Source: Eurosta solidaginis
Lineage: Eukaryota; Arthropoda; Insecta; Diptera; Tephritidae
Length of the DNA stretch: 64,000 nucleotides
Assembly (NCBI RefSeq): GCF_040869045.1
Contig: NC_090319.1
Location: 267,980,897 to 268,044,896, forward strand
Reading direction: 5' to 3'
Translations under genes and position numbers: made by a program
Notes under the pieces: generated by a model
Seen by the model: the letters and a program-made list of their open reading frames with translations, nothing else
The model's database searches: none
Told to the model about the DNA's origin: nothing
In this document: positions 36,564-46,324 of the stretch, one piece after another
Numbering within the stretch: the stretch's first letter is position 1
Layout: each line of letters starts with the position of its first letter

Positions 36564-37669
36564 TTTTATATATTGCTAACCGCCTTAATATATACTTATG
36601 CAAACAAACTGTATTTTTACTATACATATCTTTATTGTAATTGTTATAATTGCTTAACATGTTCATCTTATATTATGGGGATTCGCTTTGTCTTGCAAAC
36701 AGTGCATGGTTTGCACGAAATGCATGGATTGCACGGATTGTAAAGTCACAACAACAAAATATATAGTGTTTTCAGACCTATGTTTACTTTCATGCAACGA
36801 GTTGCAGGTATTCTTTTCATTTGCTCACGAAAAGACTGAGCAATTTTTTTTTATACATTCGTCATATTTTGTTATTTTATGTGTAAATTTTTTTGACGCT
36901 TTTTACTAATGCATGCTATACCTTCGCAATGAGCTGCTCCCGTAGTTTTGTATATTTTGTCGTAGGATATATACAATCCATGTACCGTGCAACATAAAAA
37001 TAGTCCCCTTATTGTGACATACAAACAAATATTATTAATTTAAAGGAAAACACGTTTATTTAGGGACCGCAACTAACAGTTATTTTAGAAATTTCAATAA
37101 AAAATTCGTTTATGAAAAATTGGTATATTTGACATTTATGTAAATATTTTTATTTCATGCCGGTTAGCTAAGAAATATTTGTTTTAAATATTTTGTGCAA
37201 AATTTTACTTTTCAAATCAAAGTCACGATCATACCGGTCCCTGCTTTAAGCACTGCAAAAAAAGTAAATTAGTACAGCAGCCCTTGGCCCTGCGGAAAAC
37301 ACTGGCTGCTCATTTAGTACATGGAAAAAACTTTCATGCAACATAATATCATATGGCGTTTTTTAGTGACAAGTGTCAATATTCTGAAAATCAGAAAAAG
37401 GTATTAGCAGTAATTTGTTATCTTCCAAAATTACTGTTGGCAATTTTCTTGCTTTTTTTTGTCAAAGTACACTTGCAAAAACGATTTTTATTTAAGGCTA
37501 ACATCACTGGAGTTTGTTGTTGCCACAATTAATATTTTCCATTTTATGTATTGTAAAGGTGAATCCACATTCTGCTGCTATATCCAATAGCCATATATAT
37601 TTGTTTTACCCATAAACTCGCTGTCACCTCCTCGGCTTTCTTGGATTTGTTAACATTAGCAAATCACGG
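36564..37669. other. Atg16 3' flank
   Basis: AT-rich DNA between element B and the Atg16 stop codon. A short imperfect direct repeat (TGCATGGTTTGCACGAAA / TGCATGGATTGCACGGAT) lies at about 36703-36740. The part next to 37670 is probably the Atg16 3' UTR. Confidence 0.5.
37487..37492 (-). promoter_or_regulatory. Atg16: Candidate Atg16 polyadenylation signal
   Basis: AATAAA on the minus strand, about 180 nt after the Atg16 stop codon. It is the nearest canonical signal I noticed. Not otherwise supported. Confidence 0.45.
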
Positions 37670-37763
37670 TTACGTTTCAGTGTAAATAATGCAACGTTTT
37701 CCTTTGCCCACTGAGGCCAGAGCATTACTGTTGGGGCACCAACTGACCGCGTTGACCGCAGAG
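37670..37763 (-). CDS. Atg16: Atg16 terminal coding exon
   Basis: Minus-strand exon after the acceptor TTTATTCCACAG. With the phase-2 remainder of the preceding exon it reads GHT-SAVNAVSWCPNSNAL, ASVGKGKRCIIYTET and stop TAA at 37672-37670. This corresponds to the last WD40 blade of ATG16L1 (human SSINAVAWSPSG...). ATG16 binds ATG5-ATG12 and directs LC3/Atg8 lipidation on autophagic membranes; its C-terminal propeller serves cargo and non-canonical lipidation roles in mammals (family knowledge). The phase join CAC AC|C TCT is exact with each of the three upstream 123-nt exons. Confidence 0.85.
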
Positions 37764-38040
37764 CTGTGGAATAAACCGGAACCAGAACTGTTAAGTTGTC
37801 GCAACGTAGATTTAAAAATGTTAAACCAAAGAGAAAAGAAAAAAGAAAGAAAAACAACGCAGAAAACGTGATGAGCCATGCTTTGTAATTAGTAAATCCA
37901 TACAAAATGTGAAAAAGTGAGTATGAAAAAATTTAATAAAATAAAAGTAAACAATTAGGCATGTGAGCTAAAATATCATCATTTGTATTTTGAGTTCACA
38001 CTCAAATCTTATGCATTTAAATAAAATAAACTGAACCCAA

Positions 38041-38230
38041 AGTTAAAGACCAGCGTACCGACAAGTTTACCAGGTAGTTTATCATGCAGTTTGCTGACAA
38101 GTTTACCAAGAAATTTACCGGTTAGTTTATCAGTTAGATTATCGGCAAGTGAACTAAATAGCTTAACGCTTTTATTACCAAGTAGCTTAATAGATACCAG
38201 GTGGCTTTCTAGACAGATTTATACAGATAG
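38041..38230 (+). repeat. Degenerate AAGTTTACC repeat
   Basis: About 190 bp of diverged words such as CAAGTTTACCAG, TAGTTTATC and AATTTACCGG at intervals of roughly 12-25 bp. Confidence 0.55.
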
Positions 38231-38287
38231 GAGGTATTTAAGTTTAATTTTTGCACATGTCGCCATATCTTTAAATTTTAATATATT

Positions 38288-38647
38288 AAAAAAAAATAAA
38301 TGTAAGGCGCGATAACCTCCGAAGAGATCTAAGGCCGAGCTTCTCTTCCAATTTGCGTCGTGCTCCTCTTGATTTTTCCCTACAAATTGGCCGGACGGGA
38401 CCTACATGTTTTATGCCGACTCCGAACGGCATCTGCAAGGCAGATGAGTTTTCACTGAGAGCTTTTCATGGCAGAAATACAATCGGAGCGCTTGCCAGAC
38501 ACTGCCGAGGGGCGACCCCGCTTAGAAAAATTTTCTTCTAATTGAAAAATCTTATTTCTAAAATTTTGATGTCGCTTTGCCCGGGAGTTGAACCCAGGGC
38601 ATACGGTGTGATAGGCGGAGCACGCTACCATCACACCACGGTGGCCG
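38288..38647 (-). mobile_element. tRNA-derived SINE, copy 2
   Basis: Same family as 23037-23403, with A box (GTGGTGTGATGGTAGCGTGC) and B box (CTGGGTTCAACTCCC) at 38580-38645 on the minus strand. A perfect 10-bp duplication TTAATATATT flanks it at 38278-38287 and 38648-38657. It is inserted in the last Atg16 intron, in the same strand sense as the gene. Confidence 0.92.
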
Positions 38648-38689
38648 TTAATATATTGTTTCTTTAAAATTACAAGTGCATAGCATGGC

Positions 38690-39543
38690 ACGAAATTTTT
38701 CCTTGAAAGCCAAGCTAAGCAAATTTCATCAAAACTTAAACAAAAAACCGAAATGATCCTAAAACATTTCCAAATTGATTCAAACAGTCCTGAAGTGATC
38801 CAAAAACGAGCCGAAATCCGATCCGAACTATCCTAAATAGTACAGTTTCAATTCAGAATCAGAACTCCGGCAATTTCAATAGCATCCTGAAACAATCCCG
38901 CAGTTATCTCAAAAACAATCTCAAAATGTTGTAGAAAAAAAGTTTAACACAATATTGTAATTGCTTCCAAAGTGGGTTCGAAACTCTTCCGAAAAGGCTT
39001 AAAAAGCCATTCCGAAGTTTTTTAGAAACTGTATCAAAATTAGTGTCGAAATTATTGTGAAAACAAATCCGAAATTATTTTCAGAAAACCCCGAAAACAA
39101 ATTCGTAACAGTCCTAAAATTATCCAAAAACGGTCTCGAAAAGGGCACGAGATAGTTCCGAAATGTTATCAAATCGCTCCGAATTGATGCCGAAATAATG
39201 GCAAAACGGTTTCGAATCAATCTCGATTATTATCCTGTAATTGCCGTAAATTTAGCAATTTGCTGTGAGGTTTTCATTGACCCACCCCGAATTTATTCCG
39301 AAAACAATACGAAGTGATCCTAAAAAATCTGGAAATTATGTCGAAAACACTCAATAAGTGATACCAAACCAGTCTAGAAATTTTATCAACAATACCGAAA
39401 TAGTTGTGTAATGATCCCACACACAATCCCCAAAAGTTTTCGCAGTGATTGAAATATCGTTCTGAATTGATTCCGAAAATCATTCCGAAATGATCCCGGA
39501 AATCTGGAAGAAATTTTGAAATGGTCATAAAAAGCTTCAGAAA
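38690..39543. repeat. Degenerate CGAAATGATCC-type tract
   Basis: About 850 bp of diverged words like CCGAAATGATCC, AAAACAATCC and CGAAATAGTTCC. The vocabulary matches 10985-11470. The exon-unit duplication begins at its right edge (TGGTCGCGAAGG at 39544). Confidence 0.6.
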
Positions 39544-40149
39544 TGGTCGCGAAGGCAATCATGGAAAGGTTCCGGAAAAGTGCGTTTGTATGCTACGTAA
39601 TGCTAGCAAACGAAGGTGTCGTATGATATGAATGAAATCATGCGATCTAGATATGTGACATTTACAATACAATATCCCTAAAACCGGCAACTGTTATATA
39701 ATATTTATACCCCCGGTATACATATTATGTTTGTGTCAATCGAGCAGACAGATTATAAAACCAGTATGAGAGAAAGGCACGTGACGTGATTATCTATCAT
39801 TTAAAGTTATAATGTGATATCATATAGCATCACACAATGATATCGCATGATATAATTTTAAGATGACACACTATTAATTTTGCAAATTCAAAAAGCAGCA
39901 GAAATATATTTAAGTGTACAAGCACATATCAAAGCGCAGTACTTACGTGTGACCTTTCAACGTCGCCTCAAATTCGCCCAGAACATTCCCAATATAAACG
40001 AAACCATCTGATGAACCGCACGCGACCTTTGAGCCACACGAATTGAAAGAAGCTCGCGCCCAATCACAGCTGAGTTTAAAATTTTCATGGCTGAATAAAT
40101 ACAGAATAAACGTAAATCAAAATAGTCTGAGCTCAAATCCAAAATAAAA
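39544..40149 (-). repeat. Atg16: Atg16 exon unit E0 (intron flanks plus exon)
   Basis: First of three tandem copies of a ~600-bp segment beginning TGGTCGCGAAGGCAATC. The others are at 44246 and 45381. It holds the 123-nt WD40 exon with flanking intron. Its right flank is interrupted by element C at 40150. To its left the ancestral intron continues, so this copy marks the original left boundary. Confidence 0.9.
39947..40069 (-). CDS. Atg16: Atg16 WD40-blade exon, copy E0 (Trp lost)
   Basis: A 123-nt minus-strand exon between acceptor TTTAAACTCAG and donor GTAAGT. It opens with one base completing a codon and closes with two (phase 2 to phase 2), so it can be skipped or repeated without a frameshift. 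It encodes CDWARASFNSCGSKVACG, SSDGFVYIGNVLGEF and EATLKGH. In the other two copies the residue after VYI is Trp (the W of the WD motif); here TGG has become GGG (Gly). This is the copy nearest the terminal exon. Confidence 0.8.
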
Positions 40150-43100
40150 CAAGTAAGGAAGGCTAAGTTCGGTTGTAACCGAACATAACATACTCAGTTG
40201 AGAGCTATGGAGACAAAATAAGGAAAATCAATCTGGGGTAACCATGGAATGTGGTTGTATAACATGTGTATCAAATGAAAGGTATTAAAGAGTATTTTAA
40301 GAGAGAGTAGGCCATAGTTCTATGGATGAACGCCATTTAGGGATATCGCCATAAAGGTAGACCAGGGCTGACTCTAGAAATTGTTTGTACGATATGGGTA
40401 TCAAATGAAAGGTGTTACTGAGCATTTTAAGAGGGAGTGGGCCTTAGGTCTATCGGTGGACGCCTTTTCGAGATGTCCCCATTAAGGTGGACCAGGGGTG
40501 ATTCTATAATGTGTTTGTACGATATGGGTATCAAATGAAAGCTGTTAATGAGTATTTTGAAAAGGAGTGATCCTTAGTTCCATAGGTGGACGCCGTTTCG
40601 AGATATCGCCATAAAGGTGGACCAGGGGTGTCTGTACGATATGTGCATCAAACGAAAGGTGTTACTGAGCATTTTAAGAGGGAGTGGGCATTAGGTCTAT
40701 AGGTGGACGCCCTTTCGAGATATCGCCATTAGGGTGGGCCAGGGGTGACTCTAGAATGTTTGTACGATATGGGTATCAAACGAAAGGTGTTACTGAGCAT
40801 TTTAAGAGGGAGTGGGCATTAGGTCTATAGGTGGACGCCTTTTCGAGATATCGCCATTAGGGTGGGCCAGGGGTGACTCTAGAATGTGTTTGTACGATAT
40901 GGGTATCAAATGAAAGGTGGTAATGAGTATTTTAAAAGGGAGTAATCCTTAGTTCTATAGGTGGACGCCTTTTCGAGATATCGCCATAAAGCTGGACCAA
41001 GGGTGACTCTAGAATGTTTGTACGGTATGGGTATCAAACGAAAGGTGTTACTGAGCATTTTAAGAGGGAGTGGGCATTAGGTCTATAGGTGGACGCCTTT
41101 TCGAGATATCGCCATTAGGGTGGGCCAGGGTGACTCTAGAATGTGTTTGTACGATATGGGTATCAAATGAAAGGTGGTAATGAGTATTTTAAAAGGGAGT
41201 AATCCTTAGTTCTATAGGTGGACGCCTTTTCGAGATATCGCCATTAGGGTGGGCCAGGTGTGACTCTAGAATGTTTGTACGATATGGGTATCAAACGAAA
41301 GGTGTTACTGAGCATTTTAAGAGGGAGTGGGCATTAGGTCTATAGGTGGACGCCTTTTCGAGATATCGCCATTAGGGTGGGACAGGGGTGACTCTAGAAT
41401 GTTTGTACGATATGGGTATCAAACGAAAGGTGTTACTGAGCATTTTAAGAGGGAGTGGACATTAGGTCTATAGGTGGACGCCTTTTCGAGATATCGCCAT
41501 TAGGGTGGGCCAGGGGTGACTCTAGAATGTTTGTACGATATGGGTATCAAACGAAAGGAGTTACTGAGCATTTTAAGAGGGAGTGGACATTAGGTCTATA
41601 GGTGGACGCCTTTTCGAGATATCGCCATTAGGGTGGGCCAGGGTGACTCTAGAATGTGTTTGTACGATATGGGTATCAAATGAAAGGTGGTAATGAGTAT
41701 TTTAAAAGGGAGTAATCCTTAGTTCTATAGGTGGACGCCTTTTCGAAATATCGCCATTAGGGTGGGCCAGGTGTGACTCTAGAATGTTTGTACGATATGG
41801 GTATCAAACGAAAGCTGTTACTGAGCATTTTAAGAGGGAGTGGGCATTAGGTCTATAGGTGGACGCCTTTTCTAGATATCGCCATTAGGGTGGGCCAGGG
41901 GTGACTCTAGAATGTTTGTACGATATGGGTATCAAACGAAAGGTGTTACTGAGCATTTTAAGAGGGAGTGGACACTAGGTCTATAGGTGGACGCCTTTTC
42001 GAGATATCGCCATTAGGGTGGGCCAGGGGTGACTCTAGAATGTTTGTACGATATGGGTATCAAACGAAAGGTGTTACTGAGCATTTTAAGAGGGAGGGGG
42101 CATTAGGTCTATAGGTGGACGCCTTTTCGAGATATCGCCATTAGGGTGGGACAGGGGGACTCTGGTATGTTTTTGTACGATATGGATATCAAATTAAAGG
42201 TATTAATGAGTGTTTTAAAAGCGAGTGGCCCTTAGATGTATATGTGAAGGCGTTCTCGCGATATCGACCAAAATGTGGACCAGGTGATCCAGAAAATCAT
42301 CTGTCGGGTACTGCTAATTTATTTATATATGCAATACCACTAATAGTATTCCTGCCAAGATTCCAAGGGCTGTTGATTTCGCCTTGTAGAACTTTTTCAT
42401 TTTCTTCTACTTAATATGGTAGGTATCACACCCATTTTACAAAGGTTTTTCCAAAGTTATATTTTGCGTCAATAAACCAATCCAGTTACCATGTTTCATC
42501 CCTTTTTTCGTGTTTGGTATAGAATTATGGCATTTTTTTCATTTTTCGTAATTTTCGATATCGATAAAGTGGGCGTGGTTATGGTCAGATTTCGCCCATT
42601 TTTTATACCAAGAAAAAGTGAGCTCAGGTAAGTACGTGGGCTAAGTTTAGTAAAGATATATCGGATTTTGCTCAAGTTATTGTGTTAATGGCCGAGCGGA
42701 AGGACAGACGGTGGACTGTGTATAAAAACTGGGCGTGGCTTCCACCGATTTCGCCCATTTTCACAGAGAACAGTTACCGTCATAGAATCTATGCTCCTAC
42801 CAAATTTGAGAAGGATTGCTAAATTTTTGTTCGACTTATGGCAATAAAAGTATTCTAGACAAACTAAATGAAAATGGGCGGAGCCACACCCATTTTGAAA
42901 TTTTCTTTTATTTTTGTATTTTGTTGCATCATATCATTACTGGAGTTGAATTTTGACTTAATTTACTTATATACATTAAAGATATTAAATTTTTTGTTAA
43001 AATTTGAATTTAAAAAATTTTTTTTTTAAAAAGTGGGCGTGTTCTTCATCCAATTTTGCTAATTTTTATTTAGCGCATATAGAGTAATAGTAGTAACGTT

Positions 43101-43626
43101 CCTGCCAAATTTCATCATGATATCTTCAACGACTGCCAAATTACAGCTTGCAAAACTTTTAAATTACCTTCTTGTAAAAGTGGGCGGTGCCACGCCCATT
43201 GTCCAAAATCTTACTAATTTTCTATTCTGCGTCATAAGTTCAACCCATCTACCAAGTTTCGTCGCTTTATCTGTCTTTTGTAATGAGTTATCGCACTTTT
43301 TCGGTTTTTCGAAATTTTCGATATCGAAAAAGTGGGCGTGGTTATAGTCCGATATCGTTCATTTTAAATAGCGATCTGAGATGAGTGCTCAGGAACCTAC
43401 ATACCAAATTTCATCAAGATACCTCAAAATTTACTCAAGTTATCGTGTTAACGGACGGACGGACGGACGGACGGACGGACGGACATGGCTCAATCAAATT
43501 TTTTTTCGATCCTGATTATTTTGATATATGGAAGTCTATATCTATCTCGATTCCTTTATATATGTACAACCAACCGTTATCCAATCAAACTTAATATACT
43601 CTGTGAGCTCTGCTCAACTGAGTATA
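40150..43626 (+). mobile_element. Satellite-bearing dispersed element, copy C
   Basis: It starts CAAGTAAGGAAGGCTAAG and ends GCTCAACTGAGTAT, inserted between exon unit E0 and leader D1. The two sister units retain the empty site CCAAAATAAAAACAAAAAGG (near 44841 and 45926), so the insertion is bounded to within about two bases with little or no target duplication. It contains a 130-bp-type satellite (40230-42300), the conserved blocks with TTTTCGATATCGA, and a (GGAC)n microsatellite (about 43452-43482). Confidence 0.88.
40230..42300 (+). repeat. Satellite array in element C (about 16 monomers)
   Basis: Roughly 128-130-bp monomers with GACTCTAGAATG, GTACGATATGGGTATCAAA, GTGGACGCCTTTTCGAGA and TATCGCCATTAGGGTGG. 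It is the same satellite as in element B but dominated by a subfamily containing GTTACTGAGCATTTTAAGAG. A second variant (TAATGAGTATTTTAAAAGGG) recurs near 40910, 41170 and 41690, at multiples of the monomer. Confidence 0.93.
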
Positions 43627-43627
43627 A

Positions 43628-43834
43628 ACAAAAAGGACGTCTGGCACTCGGGGACTGCGGCGGTAAAGCTATTGCATATTATCAACTTATGCAATTATAA
43701 CATTTATGCAACATTTTGTTTTCTTTGATTTTAATTCAAGTTTTGTCTTAATTCAAGTTACACTTTTTAAGCGTGGTGACCGATAAGAAAACAAATTTTT
43801 ACTTTTATTGAATAAATGAGAAGTTAATATTGAC
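43628..43834 (+). repeat. Array leader sequence D1
   Basis: Same 205-bp leader as 29079-29285 (reverse), 44854 and 45938. It starts AAAAAGGACGTCTGGC and runs into the TTTAAC array. Confidence 0.88.
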
Positions 43835-44245
43835 TTTAACTTTAACTTTATCTTTAACTTTAACTTTAACTTTAACTTCAACTTTAACTTTAACTTTAAC
43901 TTTAACTTTAACTTTAACTTTAACTTTAACTTTAACTTTAACATTCACTTTAACTTTAACTTTAACTTCCACTTTAACTTTAATTTTAACTTTAACTTTA
44001 ACCTTAACTTTAACTTTAACTTTAGCTTTAACTTTAACTTTCACTTTAACTTTAACTTTATTTTTAACTTTAACATTAACTTTCACTTCAACTTTAACAT
44101 TCACTTTAACTTTAACTTTAAGTTTAACTTTAACTTTAACTTAAACTTTAACTTTAACTTTAACTTTAACTTTAACTTTAACTTTAACTTCAACTTTAAC
44201 TTTAACTTTAACTTTAACTTTAACTTTAACTTTAACTTTAACTTT
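43835..44245 (+). repeat. (TTTAAC)n hexamer array 4
   Basis: About 410 bp of TTTAAC units with variants. Its right end joins exon unit E1 at ACTTT|TGGTCGCG, the same junction as at 45380/45381. Confidence 0.95.
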
Positions 44246-44853
44246 TGGTCGCGAAGGCAATCATGGAAAGGTTCCGGAAAAGTGCGTTTGTATGCTACGT
44301 AATGCTAGCAAACGAAGGTGTCGTATGCTATGAATGAAATCATGCGATCTAGATATGTGACATTTACAATACAATATCTCTAAAACCGGCAACTGTTATA
44401 TAATATTTATACCCCCGGTATACATATTATGTTTGTATCAATCGAGCAGACAGATTATAAAACCAGTATGAGAGAAAGGCACGTGACGTGATTATCTATC
44501 ATTTAAAGTTATAATGTGATATCATATAGCATCACACAATGATATCGCATGATGTAATTTTAAGATGACACACTATTAATTTTGCAAATTCAAAAAGCAG
44601 CAGAAATATATTTAAGTATACAGGCACATATCAAAACGCAGTACTTACGTGTGACCTTTCAACGTCGCCTCAAATTCGCCCAGAACATTCCAAATATATA
44701 CGAAACCATCTGATGAACCGCACGCAACCTTTGAGCCACACGAATTGAAAGAAGCTCGCGCCCAATCACAGCTGAGTTTAAAATGTTCATGGCTGAATAA
44801 ATACAGAATAAACGTAAATCAAAATAGTCTGAGCTCAAGCCCAAAATAAAAAC
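44246..44853 (-). repeat. Atg16: Atg16 exon unit E1
   Basis: Second tandem copy of the exon unit, about 98-99% identical to E0 by eye. It joins the preceding array directly and leads into leader D2 without element C. Confidence 0.9.
44649..44771 (-). CDS. Atg16: Atg16 WD40-blade exon, copy E1
   Basis: A 123-nt phase-2/phase-2 exon with intact acceptor (TTTAAACTCAG) and donor (GTAAGT). It encodes the same 41 residues as E2, including SSDGFVYIWNVLGEF with the WD-motif Trp. It differs from E0 and E2 by a few bases, mostly synonymous. Splicing of two such exons in series would read GHT-CDWARAS, adding a complete extra blade; whether that happens cannot be told from DNA. Confidence 0.8.
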
Positions 44854-45057
44854 AAAAAGGACGTCTGGCACTCGGGGACTGCCGCGGTAAAGCTATTGCA
44901 TATTATCAACTTATGCAATTATAATATTTATGCAACATTTTGTTTTCTTTGATTTTAATTCAAGTTTTGTCTTAATTCAAGTTACACTTTTTAAGCGTGG
45001 TGACCGATAAGAAAACAAATTTTTTACTTTTATTGAATAAATGAGAAGTTAATATTG
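44854..45057 (+). repeat. Array leader sequence D2
   Basis: Third copy of the leader (GCACTCGGGGACTGCCGCGG, GCGTGGTGACCGATAAG), directly following E1 through the uninterrupted AAAATAAAAACAAAAAGG site. Confidence 0.88.
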
Positions 45058-45380
45058 ACTTTAACTTTAACTTTATCTTTAACTTTAAATTTAACTTTAA
45101 CTTTAACTTCAACTTTAACTTTAACTTCAACTTTAACTTTAATTTTATTTTTAAGTTTAACTTTAACTTCCAATTTAACTTTAATTTTAACTTTAACTTT
45201 AACCTTAACTTTAACTTTAACTTTAGCTTTAACTTTAACTTTAACTTTCACTTGCAATTTAACTTTATTTTCAACTTTAACATTAACTTTCACTTTAACT
45301 TTAACATTCACTTTAACTTTAACTTTAACTTTAACTGTAACTTTAACTTTAACTTTAACTTTAACTTTAACTTTAACTTT
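45058..45380 (+). repeat. (TTTAAC)n hexamer array 5
   Basis: About 320 bp with variants such as CTTGCAATTTAAC and TTTATTTTC. It joins exon unit E2. Confidence 0.95.
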
Positions 45381-45937
45381 TGGTCGCGAAGGCAATCATG
45401 GAAAGCTTCCGGAAAAGTGCGTTTGTATGCTACGTAATGCTAGCAAACGAAGGTGTCGTATGATATGAATGAAATCATGCGATCTAGATATGTGACATTT
45501 ACAATACAATATCCCTAAAACCGGCAACTGTTATATAATATTTATACCCCCGGTATACATATTATGTTTGTACCAATCGAGCAGACAGATTATAAAACCA
45601 GTATGAGAGAAAGGCACGTGACGTGATTATCTATCATTTAAAGTTATAATGTGATATCATATAGCATCACACAATGATATCGCATGATGTAATTTTAAGA
45701 TGACACACTATTAAATCAAAACACAGTACTTACGTGTGACCTTTCAACGTCGCCTCAAATTCGCCCAGAACATTCCAAATATAAACGAAACCATCTGATG
45801 AACCGCACGCAACTTTTGAGCCACACGAATTGAAAGAAGCTCGCGCCCAATCACAGCTGAGTTTAAAATTTTCATGGCTGAATAAATACAGAATAAACGT
45901 AAATCAAAATAGTCTGAGCTCAAACCCAAAATAAAAA
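45381..45937 (-). repeat. Atg16: Atg16 exon unit E2
   Basis: Third tandem copy. It lacks about 50 bp present in E0 and E1 just downstream of the exon (after CACACTATTAA near 45713), so the copies have begun to diverge and are not a pure assembly echo. Confidence 0.9.
45734..45856 (-). CDS. Atg16: Atg16 WD40-blade exon, copy E2
   Basis: A 123-nt exon with intact splice sites and the Trp-containing VYIWNV. It is the copy closest to the upstream exon at 54295, and the join TC|C gives SSFS-CDWARAS in frame. If only one copy is used, this or E1 is the likelier, because E0 has lost the Trp. It differs from E1 by a few silent changes (AAA/AAG, GTT/GTA). Confidence 0.82.
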
Positions 45938-46140
45938 CAAAAAGGACGTCTGGCACTCGGAGACTGCCGCGGTAAAGCTATTGCATATTATCAACTTATG
46001 CAATTATAATATTTATGCAACATTTTGTTTTCTTTGATTTTAATTCAAGTTTTGTCTTAATTCAAGTTACACTTTTTAAGCGTGGTGACCGATAAGAAAA
46101 CAAATTTTTTACTTTTATTGAATAAATGAGAAGTTAATAT
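45938..46140 (+). repeat. Array leader sequence D3
   Basis: Fourth copy of the leader, followed by array 6. Confidence 0.88.
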
Positions 46141-46324
46141 TGACTTTAACTTTAACTTTATCTTTAACTTTAACTTTAACTTTAACTTTAACTTTAACTT
46201 TAACTTTATTTTTAAGTTTAACTTTAACTTTAACATTCAATTTAACTTTAACTTTAACTTCCACTTTAACTTTAACTTTAACTTTAACTTTAACCTTAAC
46301 TTTAACTTTAACTTTAGCTTTAAC
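46141..46324 (+). repeat. (TTTAAC)n hexamer array 6
   Basis: A 184-bp array cut by the insertion of the truncated R1-clade LINE at 46325. It continues as array 7 at 47946. Confidence 0.95.

Larger units (their letters stand above)
37764..39543 (-). other. Atg16: Last Atg16 intron, repeat-filled
   Basis: The region between the terminal exon and the first exon unit. It includes degenerate AGTTTACC/AGTTTATC repeats (38041-38230), a SINE (38288-38647) and a long degenerate CGAAATGATCC-type tract (38690-39543). The ORF-like stretches have no recognisable domains. Confidence 0.6.

Noticed and set aside
36561..36909. Cys-rich frames (CMVCTKCMDCTDCK)
   Set aside because: Produced by a short imperfect direct repeat of TGCATGG-TTGCAC units. 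No start context, and the sequence outside the repeat is not protein-like.
37624..37905. 93-codon minus-strand frame across the last Atg16 exon
   Set aside because: It is in the wrong frame for the WD40 sequence. The splice acceptor and phase select the 37670-37763 frame instead.
39957..40142. Minus-strand frame ending MFWANLRRR (also 44659-44871, 45744-45956)
   Set aside because: It reads the Atg16 exon in the wrong frame and runs through the acceptor. The correct frame gives CDWARAS and the WD40 motif.
31281..42300. Possible CRISPR-like or centromeric array
   Set aside because: The arrays have contiguous monomers without unique spacers and the context is a fly genome. Centromeric identity cannot be inferred, because the arrays lie within dispersed elements and beside a gene.
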